DNA of 64,000 bases from Streptomyces canus (GCF_041435015.1 NZ_CP107989.1:6448001-6512000); one strand, 5' to 3'. Positions 35,697-45,325 are shown, counted from the stretch's first letter. Numbers and translations: made by a program. Notes: generated by a model from the letters alone, not told the origin.

Positions 35697-37338
35697 ACGA
35701 GAGCCTTCGGGTGACGGTGCGTGCGGAACGCAGTGCGGAAGCGACGCCCTGGACGTCCAGGGCCCGGGCGAGCAGGACGAAGACGGTGACCACGGTCAGG
35801 GAACCCGCGGCCAGACCCGGTACCGCCGCGTCGAATCGGCTCGCCGTGAACGCGCCGGCGACGGCTGCGACGACCGCCGCGCACAGCGTCCTGCCGAGTC
35901 CGCCGAGAACCAGCCGGGTGCGGATCGGGACGTTGCGCGGGCCCATGCCGGCCAGCAGCACCATGGCCGTGACGGTGATGCCGATGGCGTTCGCGGCGGC
36001 GATCCCGGCCACTCCCCACGGGCCCACCGTCCAGGTGCCGACGCCGGCGGTGGTGACGATGCCGGCGGCCATCGCGCCGAGCGGGTACCAGGTGGAGCGG
36101 CCCGCCGAGAAGTGGGACCGGACCAGGCACCCGACCAGGGTCTGACTGAGCAGCCCGAGGGCGTACACGCGCATGACCCCCGCGGTCGCCGCCGTGTCCG
36201 CCGCGGTGAACTCGCCGCGCTGGAAGAGGAGTTCGACCATCTGGGGGGCGCAGGCGATCACCGTGGCCGCGCCGAGCAGCACCAGACACGCGGCCAGCGC
36301 CAGGTCCCGCTCCACGCGGTCCCGGGCCCGCTCCGTGTCGCCGTCGGCCAGCGCCCGCGCCACCACCGGGAAGGTGACGGTGCACAGCATCAGCGACAGC
36401 GTCATCGGGATCTGTGCCACCTTCTGCGCGTAGTTGAGGTGCGAGATGGCGCCGGCCGGGAGGGCGGAGGCGAGAAAGCGTTCGATGAGGACCTGGGACT
36501 GCCGGCACAGGGCGAAGAGGAGGACGGTGGCGACCATGGCCAGCGTCATGCTCTGCCCCGGAGCTTCGGCGGAGGCGATCCGAGGCGCTGCCCGGCGTCG
36601 TGACTGCCGCCAGACGGACGGCAGTTGGATCGCCACCATCAGTCCACCGCCCACCGCGACCCCTGCGGCCGCCGAGCGCACGCCCCACTGCCCGCCGAGC
36701 ACGAACATCGCGGTGATGATGCCGGCGTTGTAGGCCACGTAGATGGCGGCCGGCGCGAGGAAGGTCCGGTGCGCCCTGAGAGCGGCGCTGCAGTACCCGG
36801 CGAGCCCGAAGCCCAGCACGCTCAGCGCGGTCAGCCGGGTGCAGTCGACGGCGAGGCCCGGGTCGGGCAGCCCCGGTGCCAGGGCCCCGACCACGTAGGG
36901 GGCGGCGCCGATGACCACCGCGGACACACCGACGAAGGCCAGCGACAGCCAGGGGAGCGTGGCGGCCACCAGCGAGCGGACCGGGTCGCCGGGAGCGCCC
37001 TGCGCACGACGGGCCAGCGCCAGGCTGAACGCCGGGATCAGCGCGAAGGCCAGCCCGTCCTCGATGAACAGGGTGGAGGCGAACTCGGGCACGGTCCAGG
37101 CCACCAGGAAGGCGTCCGTCTCGCTCCCGGCACCGAACAGCCGGGCCAGCGCCTGGTCACGGACCAGCCCGAGCAGGGCGCCGACGATCGAGAGGGCGGC
37201 CGTGATCAGGGTGGCCTTGGCGAGGAATCCGCCGGAGACGGGGGTGAGTTCGCTCGTGTCGGCGGTGCGGGCGGCGGGAACCACCACCGTGCCGTCGGTG
37301 TCGGCGTGCGCGTCGGGCCTGGGGGGCGTCACCTTCAT
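35680..37338 (-). CDS. MurJ/Wzx-like MATE-family lipid-linked oligosaccharide flippase
   Basis: 552 residues from the ATG at 37338, overlapping the previous stop (ATGA). About 14 helices; the MurJ signature [19 protein letters not shown] lies near the N-terminus, and a middle segment ([20 protein letters not shown]) and [19 protein letters not shown] match the family. In this operon it most likely flips the lipid-linked repeat unit of the exopolysaccharide rather than lipid II. Confidence 0.9.
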   Translation of the reverse strand: MKVTPPRPDAHADTDGTVVVPAARTADTSELTPVSGGFLAKATLITAALSIVGALLGLVRDQALARLFGAGSETDAFLVAWTVPEFASTLFIEDGLAFALIPAFSLALARRAQGAPGDPVRSLVAATLPWLSLAFVGVSAVVIGAAPYVVGALAPGLPDPGLAVDCTRLTALSVLGFGLAGYCSAALRAHRTFLAPAAIYVAYNAGIITAMFVLGGQWGVRSAAAGVAVGGGLMVAIQLPSVWRQSRRRAAPRIASAEAPGQSMTLAMVATVLLFALCRQSQVLIERFLASALPAGAISHLNYAQKVAQIPMTLSLMLCTVTFPVVARALADGDTERARDRVERDLALAACLVLLGAATVIACAPQMVELLFQRGEFTAADTAATAGVMRVYALGLLSQTLVGCLVRSHFSAGRSTWYPLGAMAAGIVTTAGVGTWTVGPWGVAGIAAANAIGITVTAMVLLAGMGPRNVPIRTRLVLGGLGRTLCAAVVAAVAGAFTASRFDAAVPGLAAGSLTVVTVFVLLARALDVQGVASALRSARTVTRRLSYARFR

Positions 37339-38648
37339 CGCACCGTGCCCCACGCCGTCGTTCCGCCGCTTCCGACCAGCGCCCACCAGGCCACCAGCCC
37401 GAAGCACACCGCCGTCAGCACGGTCGAGGGGCCGCCGATATCGGCGTACAGGAAGTCGGTCAGCTGCCAGATCAGCAGGCCGCAGGCGACGAGTGCGCAG
37501 TCGAGCCCCGGGCCGTCACGCCGGACCCGGAACAGCCCGCGCAGCCCGCACACCAGCAGGCCCAGCCAGCAGCCCGCGAGCGCGAGCAGACCGAGCAGGC
37601 CCTGTTCGGCGAGGACGAGGAGGTACATGTTGTGCGGGGACAGCAGCGGCTGCTTGCGGAAGTCCGCGCCCGCGCCCTCCGTGTCGCTGCCCGCGGACAG
37701 CGCGAGCGAGGCGTGCGCGTCCCGGTGCTCGGGGAAGCCCTTCAACCCGACGCCCGTGAGCGGATGTTCGCGCCACATGCCGGCCGCCGCCGCCCACAGC
37801 GTGTAGCGGTCGGTGACGGACTGGTCGGGCGCGTCGGTGACCCGTGTGACGCTGTCGATCCGCTCCTGGAGCTGCGCCGAACCCAGTCCGAACCCGCCCA
37901 CCAGGATCACGCCCGTCGCGGCCACCACCGCTGCCACCTTCAGCGCCCGCCGCAGCCCGGCCAGCACCAGCTGTGCCCCGCACGTCACGGCCGTCGCGAT
38001 CCACGCGCCGCGGCTGAAGGACAGCGCGAGCGGCAGCAGCAGCGCGACCGCGCAGCCGGCGGCAACCGCCCGCTGTCGTACGGAGTTCCGGCCCAGGGCC
38101 AGCCCCACCGAGCACACCAGCCCGAAGGAGACGACGGTCGCCATCCCCATCACGTCGCTCGCCCCGAAGGTGCCGACGGCCCGGATGTCCTGGCCCTGGT
38201 ACGAGGCCCCGGTCCCGGTCATGTACTGATGCGTGCCGATCGCGCCCTGCCACCCGGCGAGCCCCACGAACGCCCAGGCCAGCAGCCGGAAGTCGCCCCG
38301 GTCGCGGATCAGCAGCAGGACGGCGGCCGGGACCAGCACGAACACCTGGAGGTAGCGGCCCATGCCGCCGATCCCCGCCCCCGGTGAGGCCGCCCCCGTC
38401 GCGGCGAGCGCGAGCCCGGCCACGGGCAGGCCCAGCAGCACGACCGCCGTACGGGACAGGGGGCGCCGCCGGTCCCGTACGAGACGGATCGCGCAGTACA
38501 CGACGACGAGCGCGGAGACCGCGTCGGCCGGTCCCGCGCCGCCCTCGTCGCCGGGCGTGAGCGGCAGTGCGAGCAGGGCGATCACGGCGAGCACGGGCAG
38601 GACGGGGGGCCACTGCCGGACGCGGGGCAGGGTCAGGGCGTGGGTCAT
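37335..38648 (-). CDS. O-antigen ligase/polymerase-like membrane protein (Wzy family)
   Basis: 437 residues and about 11 helices. A periplasmic-type loop contains REHPLTGVGLKGFPEHRDAH and KQPLLSPHNMYLLVLAEQG, the hallmark H-N-x-Y-L segment of the Wzy/WaaL family. It probably polymerises exported repeat units. It follows the initiating transferase gene by four bases. Confidence 0.9.
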   Translation of the reverse strand: MTHALTLPRVRQWPPVLPVLAVIALLALPLTPGDEGGAGPADAVSALVVVYCAIRLVRDRRRPLSRTAVVLLGLPVAGLALAATGAASPGAGIGGMGRYLQVFVLVPAAVLLLIRDRGDFRLLAWAFVGLAGWQGAIGTHQYMTGTGASYQGQDIRAVGTFGASDVMGMATVVSFGLVCSVGLALGRNSVRQRAVAAGCAVALLLPLALSFSRGAWIATAVTCGAQLVLAGLRRALKVAAVVAATGVILVGGFGLGSAQLQERIDSVTRVTDAPDQSVTDRYTLWAAAAGMWREHPLTGVGLKGFPEHRDAHASLALSAGSDTEGAGADFRKQPLLSPHNMYLLVLAEQGLLGLLALAGCWLGLLVCGLRGLFRVRRDGPGLDCALVACGLLIWQLTDFLYADIGGPSTVLTAVCFGLVAWWALVGSGGTTAWGTVR

Positions 38649-38652
38649 GTGC

Positions 38653-40077
38653 TCAGCTCCCTGTCGGGCGCACGAGCGCGGCCGCGGTGCGCAGCAGGAT
38701 GCAGATGTCCTGCCACAGCGACCAGTTGTCGATGTAGGCGTTGTCGAAGCGGGCCCGGTCCTCGATGGAGGTGTCCCCGCGCAGGCCGTGGATCTGGGAG
38801 AGGCCGGTGATGCCGGTCCGCATGCGGTGGCGGGCCGCGTAACCCGGGTGGGCCTGGCTGAACTTGGCGACGAAGTACGGGCGTTCGGGACGCGGTCCGA
38901 CCAGGCTCATGTCGCCCCACAGGACGTTCCACAGCTGGAGCAACTCATCCAGTGAGGTGCGGCGCAGGAAGCGGCAGAACCACGGCATGCGGTGTTCGTT
39001 CGCCACACTCCAGCGGGTCGCCGCCTCGTGCTCGTCGACCGGGCGGTGGGTGCGGAACTTCAGCAGGGTGAAGGGCCGGCCGTCCTGGCCGATGCGCTCC
39101 TGCCGGAACACCACACCCGGCCCGCCGGTCAGCCGCAGCGCCACCGCGCACACCAGCAGCAGCGGGCTGACCATCAGCAGCAGCGTCCCGGAGACGGCCA
39201 CGTCCAGCGCCCGCTTGCCGAGGCCGCCGCGCCGCCGCGAGCCCATGTCCAGCCGACGACAGGAGAACCCGGCGAGCTGGTCCTTCGAGGCGTACGACGG
39301 TGAGTCCGGCTCCACCTCCCACACCGCGCAGCCCGACTCGGCGAGCGCCCGCAGCAGCGGCCCTTGCGCGGACCGTGCGGAGGGATGGACGACCAGGACC
39401 TCCCGCACACCGTTCTGGATGAGGGCCCGCTCGACCTCCTCGCCGGTCGTCAGCACCGGCAACTGACCGCCGCCGTCCGGCTGTTCGGTCACGATGCCCA
39501 CCGGCCGCACCCCGCACCGCGGATGCCGCAGCACGGCGGCGGCCACCCGCTGCGCGGTCCCGGCCGGGCCGACGACCAGCGCGGCCCGCGGCCGGGCGCG
39601 CCGCAGCACGCGCCGCCGCCAGTGCACGGTGCCCCGGGTCGCGCAGGCCGTCGCCGACTGGAGCACGAAGCCCGCGGCGAGGGTGCGGGCGGACAGGGCG
39701 TGGTGGGGCGCGTACGCGGCGACGAGCGCCGCGACCGCCAGCCAGGCGATCGCGATCCGGCCGCACACGGTGGGCAGTTCGTCGAGGATCCCCGGTACCG
39801 GCCGGGTCGGTTGCCGGCGCAGCAGCATCGACGCGGTCACCAGCAGCGCCACAAGGAGTACTTGGTGCTCGGTGCCGGCGAGTGTCAGGGCGCCCAGCAG
39901 CGCGGCGACGCTGTCCGCGGCGAGCAGCGGGGCCGGGGAGGCGGGGCGGGAAGGGGGTCTTCTGGCCGGGAAGCGGAAACCGGCCGCGGTGCTGCGCGAC
40001 GGCTTGACGAACAGGGGCGCGAAACCGGGATCCCGTGGCTGGGCACCGGGCGAGGGGACGGTACTTTCCGCGGTCAC
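38653..40077 (-). CDS. initiating polyprenyl glycosylphosphotransferase (WbaP/CpsE-like)
   Basis: 474 residues from a GTG overlapping the GT4 stop (GTGA). Four N-terminal helices, a soluble CoA-binding-like domain (VVGPAGTAQRVAAAVLRHPR), then the catalytic bacterial sugar transferase domain: FRQERIGQDGRPFTLLKFRT, TSLDELLQLWNVLWGDMSLV and GPRPERPYF. It moves a sugar-1-phosphate onto the polyprenyl carrier, the first committed step of exopolysaccharide synthesis. Confidence 0.93.
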   Translation of the reverse strand: MTAESTVPSPGAQPRDPGFAPLFVKPSRSTAAGFRFPARRPPSRPASPAPLLAADSVAALLGALTLAGTEHQVLLVALLVTASMLLRRQPTRPVPGILDELPTVCGRIAIAWLAVAALVAAYAPHHALSARTLAAGFVLQSATACATRGTVHWRRRVLRRARPRAALVVGPAGTAQRVAAAVLRHPRCGVRPVGIVTEQPDGGGQLPVLTTGEEVERALIQNGVREVLVVHPSARSAQGPLLRALAESGCAVWEVEPDSPSYASKDQLAGFSCRRLDMGSRRRGGLGKRALDVAVSGTLLLMVSPLLLVCAVALRLTGGPGVVFRQERIGQDGRPFTLLKFRTHRPVDEHEAATRWSVANEHRMPWFCRFLRRTSLDELLQLWNVLWGDMSLVGPRPERPYFVAKFSQAHPGYAARHRMRTGITGLSQIHGLRGDTSIEDRARFDNAYIDNWSLWQDICILLRTAAALVRPTGS

Positions 40078-41249
40078 GAGTGGATGAACTCCCTGTACTC
40101 GGTGGGCACGGCGCATGCGGCGGCCGGGCCGCCGAGCACGTCGCGGTACACGGCCGCCACCGCCTCGGCGGTGAGCCGTACGTCGTGCGTGGACAGGACG
40201 TGGCGGCGGCCCTGGTGGCCGAGCGCCTCGCGCAGCAACGGATCGAGCAGCAGCGTGGTGACCGTCTCGGCGAGCGGCGTCGGATCACCGGGCGGCACCA
40301 GGCAGCGGGGGACGAGCGCGGGCGGCAGGCTCTCCCGGGCACCGTCCACGTCCGTCAGCACCACGGGCCGGCCGCAGGACATCGCCTCCAGTGGGGCGAG
40401 CGCCATGCCCTCCCAGAGCGAGGGCAGCACGACCAGGTCGGCGGCCTGGTACCAGGGCGCGGTGTCGGTGACGGCCCCGGCGAACAGCACGGACCGCGGT
40501 GCGCGGGAGCGCAGCCGTTCCTGGTCGGGCCCGTCACCGACGAGCACGAGCCGGGCGTCCGGCACGCGCCGCGACACGCTGTCCCAGGCGTCCAGCAGGA
40601 CGTCCTGCCCCTTCTGCCGGCACAGCCGCCCCACGCACACCACGAGAGGGGCCGCCGGGTCGACACCCGGAAGGACATCGGACCGTACGGTGTCGACGGG
40701 GGCGGGGTGGAAGCGTTCGGGCCGGATGCCGTTGGGGACGACCGTCCACCGCCCGCCGATCCCGGCGCGCACGCCGGTCGCGCGCTCCGCCGCGCTCACA
40801 CACACCACCTGGGACGCCCAACGCGCCCCCCACCGCTCCCACCGCAGCGCGAGCGCCGCCGTCATCCCGCCGACCGCCTCGAACGACCAGGCGTGCGGCT
40901 GGAACACGGTCGGGATCCGCCCCCGTACCGCGAGCCGGCCGACCAGTCCGGCCTTCGCGCTGTGCGCGTGCACCAGGTCGGGCCGCACGTCCTCGAGCAC
41001 CTGACCGAGCCGGCGTACCTCCCGCACGAGCGCCAAACCCGGTGAGCGGGTGGCGTGCCAGTGCCGTACGTCGGCGCCGAGCCCGCGCAGGGCGGGGGCG
41101 AGGGGGCCGTCCGGGCAGGCGACCGTCACGTGCAGACCGGCCGCGAGCTGGGCTCGGGCCAGGTCCGTCACCACACGGGCGACCCCGCCGTCCACGGGCT
41201 GGGTCAGATGCAGGACCCGCGGCCGGGGGTCGGGGACTGACTGGTGCAT
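40074..41249 (-). CDS. glycosyltransferase family 4 (first gene of EPS operon)
   Basis: 391 residues from the ATG at 41249, with a GAGGAAAACGCGC ribosome site. GT4 pattern: LHLTQPVDGGVARVVTDLAR, HAHSAKAGLVGRLAV, VVPNGIRPERFHP, CVGRLCRQKGQDVLLDAW and LPSLWEGMALAPLEAMSCGR. It opens an eight-gene minus-strand operon (41249 to 32026) in which every junction overlaps or is within a few bases. Confidence 0.92.
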   Translation of the reverse strand: MHQSVPDPRPRVLHLTQPVDGGVARVVTDLARAQLAAGLHVTVACPDGPLAPALRGLGADVRHWHATRSPGLALVREVRRLGQVLEDVRPDLVHAHSAKAGLVGRLAVRGRIPTVFQPHAWSFEAVGGMTAALALRWERWGARWASQVVCVSAAERATGVRAGIGGRWTVVPNGIRPERFHPAPVDTVRSDVLPGVDPAAPLVVCVGRLCRQKGQDVLLDAWDSVSRRVPDARLVLVGDGPDQERLRSRAPRSVLFAGAVTDTAPWYQAADLVVLPSLWEGMALAPLEAMSCGRPVVLTDVDGARESLPPALVPRCLVPPGDPTPLAETVTTLLLDPLLREALGHQGRRHVLSTHDVRLTAEAVAAVYRDVLGGPAAACAVPTEYREFIHS

Positions 41250-41298
41250 GCGCGTTTTCCTCGCTCACGGACGGCGCTCGGGACGGGAGGGAAGGCGC

Positions 41299-41583
41299 CT
41301 ACGCGCGGGCGGCAGCAGCGACGAAGAGCACGCCGGCCCAGGCCGCGTCGCGCTGGGAAACGAGCCGGATGGCCGAGTGGTCACCACCGGACCGCGGCGC
41401 CTTGCCGAGTTCGAACAGATCGGAGGCGTGCTCGAGGGCGTTCATGCCGAGGCCGCGCAACCGCATCCGCATCCCGAGACGGGAGTTGAGAGCCAAGGCC
41501 CCGTCGAAGTCGTTGTCCGCCGCGCGGACGCCGCCCCTCGCAACGTGGCACAGCGGGACCCAGGAAATACGCATGACCGGCAT
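41299..41583 (-). CDS. possible small protein of unknown function
   Basis: 94 residues with no signal peptide and no recognised domain. The sequence (RISWVPLCHVARGGVRAADN, ALNSRLGMRMRLRGLGMNAL) lacks the extreme composition of shadow frames, and an AAAGGGCC motif precedes the ATG. It sits upstream of, and in the same direction as, the EPS operon. It could be non-coding leader instead. Confidence 0.35.
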   Translation of the reverse strand: MPVMRISWVPLCHVARGGVRAADNDFDGALALNSRLGMRMRLRGLGMNALEHASDLFELGKAPRSGGDHSAIRLVSQRDAAWAGVLFVAAAARA

Positions 41584-41828
41584 GGCCCTTTCGGGAAGGT
41601 GGCGTGACGAATGCGATGCGCTGGCTGCATGGGTGCGTCAAGAGCTTCGCAACCCTATCCGGTATGCGCATTTAGTCCGTGAAGCCCGACATGTGTGTCG
41701 GGGCGGTGAGGCACGTTCGTTCGTGAGATCACCCCATTGGCGGCACAACCCTCGCGGGCGCCGCGCGTTGACACAGCGCCGGGCATCCCCGCCCGGTTGT
41801 TTGTGTCAACCCCAAGGAGCACCTCTCC

Positions 41829-42068
41829 ATGTCGCGTATCGCGAAGGGCCTGGCCCTGACCACCGTTGCGGCCGCCGCCGTTGCGGGCACCGCAGGCATC
41901 GCCGCCGCCGACAGCGGCGCGCAGGGCGTTGCCGCCCACTCCCCGGGCTTCCTGTCGGGCAACGTCATCCAGGTCCCGATCCACGTCCCGGTCAACGTCT
42001 GCGGCAACACCGTCAACGGCATCGCCGCGCTGAACCCCGCGTTCGGCAACGAGTGCGAGAACGACTGA
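41829..42068 (+). CDS. chpF: short chaplin (ChpF-like)
   Basis: 79 residues with an AAGGAGCACCTCTCC ribosome site. Signal peptide MSRIAKGLALTTVAAAAVAG to GIAAA. One chaplin domain: HSPGFLSGNVIQVPIHVPVN, VCGNTVNGIAALNPAFGNEC, both cysteines present. It is separated from the EPS operon by about 250 bp and followed by a very strong terminator. ChpF is inferred from its place between the tyrosinase region and the EPS genes. Confidence 0.94.
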   Translation: MSRIAKGLALTTVAAAAVAGTAGIAAADSGAQGVAAHSPGFLSGNVIQVPIHVPVNVCGNTVNGIAALNPAFGNECEND

Positions 42069-42087
42069 CGTCGGCTCTCCGCCTTCG

Positions 42088-42128
42088 CCGGCCGCACTCC
42101 CGTGGACCCTCCACGGGAGTGCGGCCGG
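42088..42128 (+). terminator. terminator of the short chaplin gene
   Basis: A perfect 18-bp stem (42088-42105 with 42111-42128) with a 5-nt loop, 20 bp after the stop: one of the strongest hairpins in the window. Confidence 0.92.
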
Positions 42129-42314
42129 TCCGTGTTTCCCCGGATGGAGGTGGCCCGCGGAGAGGATGGGCCCGGCCCTGACGCGCCCCTCACCAGGGGT
42201 GATGCGAAAAGGGCGCAGGTGGGGCGGTGTCAGGGTGTGATCGCTGGGTTGCAGGGCGCGGTGGTCGCTTCCACGGTGGGCTCAAGATCCGACGCACATC
42301 GAAAGGAACCACCC

Positions 42315-42977
42315 ATGCGTGGTCTGTCCGCACGGTGTATCGCCTCCTGCGCACTCTGCGCCGCACTTCTCGTCGCGGTCGCCGGTCCCACCGCGGCGGC
42401 CTCCCGTGGGCCCGTGCCCGTCCCCCACGCGGACGCGCTCCGTCCCCAGGTCGAGGCTCTGGCCGAGCTGGGCGGCGTGCTCACCCCGGTCGCCGACCTG
42501 CTGAACACCGTGCTCAAGGCCGACAACGGCCAGATCTCCGCCGAGCAGGCGGCCAAGCTCGGGGACGCCGTCAAGGACGCCACCGCGAAGATCGCCGAGG
42601 AGGCCTCGGCGGCCGCCGTCACCCCGCCCGCCACGGGCATGACGACGACACCGAGCACGCCGGCCGGCAGTACGACGACGCCGACCCCCTCCCTGCTGCT
42701 CACGCTCATCCAGAACGGCGACGACGCCGGGGCGCGGTCCGTCAAGGCGCCGGCCGACCTGCTGGACGACGCGATCGACGCCCTGGAGAAGGCGATCGAC
42801 GACCTGCTCACGGCGGTCACCTCAGGAGAGCCCACCCAGGTCGAGTCCACCCTCCCCGCCGTGATCAGCGGCCTGGTCGACGCCGTCGCCGCCACCATGC
42901 TCGACACCGAACTGCCCGCTCCCGACCTGGCGGGCCTGTCCTCCCTGCCCAGCAGCTCGCAACTGCCCGTGTCGTAA
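42315..42977 (+). CDS. small secreted Ala/Thr-rich protein of unknown function
   Basis: 220 residues from the ATG at 42315 (GAAAGGAACCACCC). Signal peptide MRGLSARCIASCALCAALLV to TAAAS. The mature part predicts two helical regions (ALAELGGVLTPVADLLNTVL; ADLLDDAIDALEKAIDDLL) joined by a Thr/Pro linker. No cysteine in the mature part, no sorting signal. Conserved hypothetical in this Streptomyces neighbourhood as far as I can tell. Followed by a terminator. Confidence 0.83.
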   Translation: MRGLSARCIASCALCAALLVAVAGPTAAASRGPVPVPHADALRPQVEALAELGGVLTPVADLLNTVLKADNGQISAEQAAKLGDAVKDATAKIAEEASAAAVTPPATGMTTTPSTPAGSTTTPTPSLLLTLIQNGDDAGARSVKAPADLLDDAIDALEKAIDDLLTAVTSGEPTQVESTLPAVISGLVDAVAATMLDTELPAPDLAGLSSLPSSSQLPVS

Positions 42978-42992
42978 GGCGCCCGCACCACA

Positions 42993-43025
42993 GGGATGCC
43001 GGTCTCTCCCGAGGGCCGGCATCCC
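42993..43025 (+). terminator. terminator
   Basis: A perfect 10-bp stem (42993-43002 with 43016-43025), 13-nt loop, after the secreted Ala/Thr-rich protein gene. Confidence 0.75.
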
Positions 43026-43142
43026 GGCATTTTCATGAAAGCCCAATATCCGCGCACGGAGTTTCCGCTCCGGCCGGGGCTCGTTGGGCACGGTGTCGGA
43101 CTTGCCCGCCCGATGACATGAAGTGCCGAAGAGAGGAACACG

Positions 43143-43424
43143 ATGAAGTCCCTGAAGGCTGCTGCTGTTGTTGCCGGTTCCCTGGTTCTTGCCGGTGCCG
43201 CCGCGCCCGCGTTCGCTCAGGACACCGCCGATCTCACGCCCACCAGCCTCAACGGCGCCGTCAACTCGCTCACCAAGGGCCCCCTCGACGTGCGGCCGCT
43301 GCAGCACCAGTCGGACGCGCTGAACACGGAGAAGAAGAAGTCGGTGCTCCACACCGCCAAGAAAGCGACCACCAAGCTGAACTCCAGGCCAGGACTCCTC
43401 GGTGGACTCCCCGTGGGGCAGTGA
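43143..43424 (+). CDS. small secreted basic protein of unknown function
   Basis: 93 residues (GAGAGGAACACG ribosome site). Signal peptide MKSLKAAAVVAGSLVLAGAA to PAFA. The short mature part (DLTPTSLNGAVNSLTKGPLD, then a Lys-rich KKKSVLHTAKKATTKLN) lacks cysteines. No family recognised. It lies in the run of small exported genes between the two short chaplins. Confidence 0.8.
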   Translation: MKSLKAAAVVAGSLVLAGAAAPAFAQDTADLTPTSLNGAVNSLTKGPLDVRPLQHQSDALNTEKKKSVLHTAKKATTKLNSRPGLLGGLPVGQ

Positions 43425-43441
43425 CGTCGTCCTCCACGCCG

Positions 43442-43482
43442 GGGCCGATCTCCCAGCGGCGACTGCCGCCCGGGATCGGCCC
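43442..43482 (+). terminator. terminator
   Basis: A 9-bp perfect stem (43442-43450 with 43474-43482), with further inner pairing of TCCC and GGGA, after the small basic secreted protein gene. Confidence 0.65.
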
Positions 43483-43611
43483 TTCGTGCTGTTCGAGCGC
43501 GACAGCACGGCGCGGCGACGCCTCCCTCGATCGGATGGAGACGGCGGCAGCGCTCCCCCGCCCGAGTGAGAAACGCCCGCCCCCCGTCCGGCCCGTGGGT
43601 ACGGTCGCGCG

Positions 43612-44109
43612 ATGACCACCACCTCCAGCGAAGCCCGCTCCCTGCGCACCGCCGATCTCGGCACTCTCGTGATCATGGCCTGGAGCGGCGAGGCTCCCGA
43701 CGGCCACGACATGCCCTACCTCCTCGCGTGTTCCCTCGGGGACGCTCCCGACGGCCCCGAGGCCGCGACCGCCGCCGTCGAGGGGCTGCTGAACGACAAC
43801 GGCCTGCCCGTCGGCGGTGACCTTGTCGACGGCAACGTCAGGCCGAGCCTGCCGGTCACCCTGCTGGTGGTGGCCGGGCACGCCGTCGTCACCATGCCGG
43901 GGCTGAACGCCAAGTGCCCGGTACGGCCGCAGTGGCTCGCGGCGGCCGCCAAGCGCGGTTACGCCTACTTCGTGTTCACCACGCGCCCCTGGCCCGAGGC
44001 CTCGGGCCAGTCCGTCACCCCGGACCAACTGGCCGCGTTCGCGGGTTCCGACGAGACGCTGAAGGCCGCCGCCCACATCGTCCTGCCGGCGCGCAGCCTG
44101 CGCTCCTGA
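43612..44109 (+). CDS. conserved hypothetical protein (possibly DUF5949 family)
   Basis: 165 residues with no signal peptide. Alternating hydrophobic strands (LGTLVIMAWSGEAP, PVTLLVVAGHAVVTMPGL, AYFVFTTRPWPEA) suggest a compact alpha/beta cytoplasmic protein. I associate it with the Streptomyces DUF5949 family from memory, without a search. The stop overlaps the next gene's ATG by one base (TGATG), so the two are coupled. Confidence 0.8.
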   Translation: MTTTSSEARSLRTADLGTLVIMAWSGEAPDGHDMPYLLACSLGDAPDGPEAATAAVEGLLNDNGLPVGGDLVDGNVRPSLPVTLLVVAGHAVVTMPGLNAKCPVRPQWLAAAAKRGYAYFVFTTRPWPEASGQSVTPDQLAAFAGSDETLKAAAHIVLPARSLRS

Positions 44110-44693
44110 TGCGGCGGGCCGAGAGCGGCGGTCGCGGGTTCGCCCTGCTCCTGCTGTTCACGGGCGCGGCGGGGCTGCTGGCCTCCTGGGTCATCACCCT
44201 CGACAAGTTCAAGTTGCTGCAGGACCCCGGCTTCACCCCGGGATGCAGCCTGAACCCGGTGGTGTCCTGCGGCAGTGTCATGGAGAGCGACCAGGCCGAG
44301 GCCTTCGGCTTCCCCAACCCGATGCTGGGACTGGTGGCGTACGGCATCGTGGTCTGCGTCGGCATGAGCCTGCTGGCCGGCGCCGCCTTCCCTCGCTGGT
44401 ACTGGCTGACCTTCGACGCCGGCTGTCTGTTCGGCGTCGGGTTCGTGTCGTGGCTGCAGTTCGAGTCGCTGTACCGCATCAATGCCCTGTGCCTGTGGTG
44501 CGCTCTGGCGTGGATCGCCACGATCGTCCTGTTCTGGTACGTGACCTCGTTCGCCGTCCGCCGCGCGTTCCTGCCCGCGCCCGGCTGGGCGCGGGCCCTC
44601 TTCGCCGAGTTCACCTGGGTGATCCCGCTGGCGCACGTCGGGATCGTCGGCATGTTGGTCCTGACCCGCTGGTGGGACTTCTGGACGAGCTGA
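44109..44693 (+). CDS. vitamin K epoxide reductase (VKOR) family protein
   Basis: 194 residues and five helices. The four VKOR cysteines are present: Cys46 and Cys54 in GCSLNPVVSCGSV, and the active-site CLWC at 128-131. The quinone-binding segment AFGFPNPMLGLVAYGIVVC is typical. It has no fused thioredoxin domain. Bacterial VKOR re-oxidises extracytoplasmic disulfide catalysts; chaplins and the small Cys-pair proteins of this region are plausible clients, by inference. Confidence 0.93.
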   Translation: MRRAESGGRGFALLLLFTGAAGLLASWVITLDKFKLLQDPGFTPGCSLNPVVSCGSVMESDQAEAFGFPNPMLGLVAYGIVVCVGMSLLAGAAFPRWYWLTFDAGCLFGVGFVSWLQFESLYRINALCLWCALAWIATIVLFWYVTSFAVRRAFLPAPGWARALFAEFTWVIPLAHVGIVGMLVLTRWWDFWTS

Positions 44694-44809
44694 CCGCCGT
44701 ACGTCGTACTACTGCGGCAATCGAGGGAATCTCGCGCTGGTCACCGCACCAGGATCGTTACCGGTACGGACGTTGAGCCTGCCGAAACCTGAAAGGGACC
44801 GTATCTGCC

Positions 44810-45325
44810 ATGAGGTCGACCACCCGAGGAACCCTTGCCGCCGTCATCACGGGCATCGCGGCCGCGGTGGGAGCTGCCGCGTCCCCCGCAGCGGCGGTGG
44901 GCACGGTCCCCGTACCCGTGCCGCTGGAGGGCGCCGAGCGCGCCCTCCACATGGAGCTGCCCGAGGTCGGCGGGAAGATCCCGGTGCCGACGCCGGGCGT
45001 CCCCGAGGCACCGAAGTTCGTCGAGGGCCGGCTCATGCCGGAGCGGGCGATTCCGCGCGTGCCCGTCAACGGCGGGCTGCCCGGCGCCGACCTGACCGCG
45101 CCGGTGCCCCACCTCCTCGACGACGACGTCGACCACCTCGGCCTCGACGCGCCCGCCGCCGACGTACGGACGCTGACGCCGGGCCTGGCCCTGGACGCCC
45201 CGCTGACCGCCCCCAAGCCCGGCAGCGGCGCTCTGCCGGCGCCGAAGCTCCCGGAGGCGGGCGTCCTGCTGCCGATGGTGCAGGCCGCGCCGGGCGCCGA
45301 CCTGACCGCGGGGCCCGGCCTGTAG
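44810..45325 (+). CDS. small secreted Pro/Leu-rich protein of unknown function
   Basis: 171 residues (GAAAGGGACCGTATCTGCC before the ATG). Signal peptide MRSTTRGTLAAVITGIAAAV to AAAVG. The mature part is Pro/Val/Leu-rich with short repeated phrases (PGADLTAPVPHLL and PGADLTAGPGL; VPVPVPL). No cysteines, no anchor. It lies directly before the tyrosinase operon but has its own terminator. Confidence 0.8.
   Translation: MRSTTRGTLAAVITGIAAAVGAAASPAAAVGTVPVPVPLEGAERALHMELPEVGGKIPVPTPGVPEAPKFVEGRLMPERAIPRVPVNGGLPGADLTAPVPHLLDDDVDHLGLDAPAADVRTLTPGLALDAPLTAPKPGSGALPAPKLPEAGVLLPMVQAAPGADLTAGPGL

Noticed and set aside
35680..37338. Assignment of the flippase as the essential MurJ of peptidoglycan synthesis
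   Set aside because: It is embedded in a polysaccharide operon; a Wzx-like role is more likely, though sequence alone cannot exclude MurJ.
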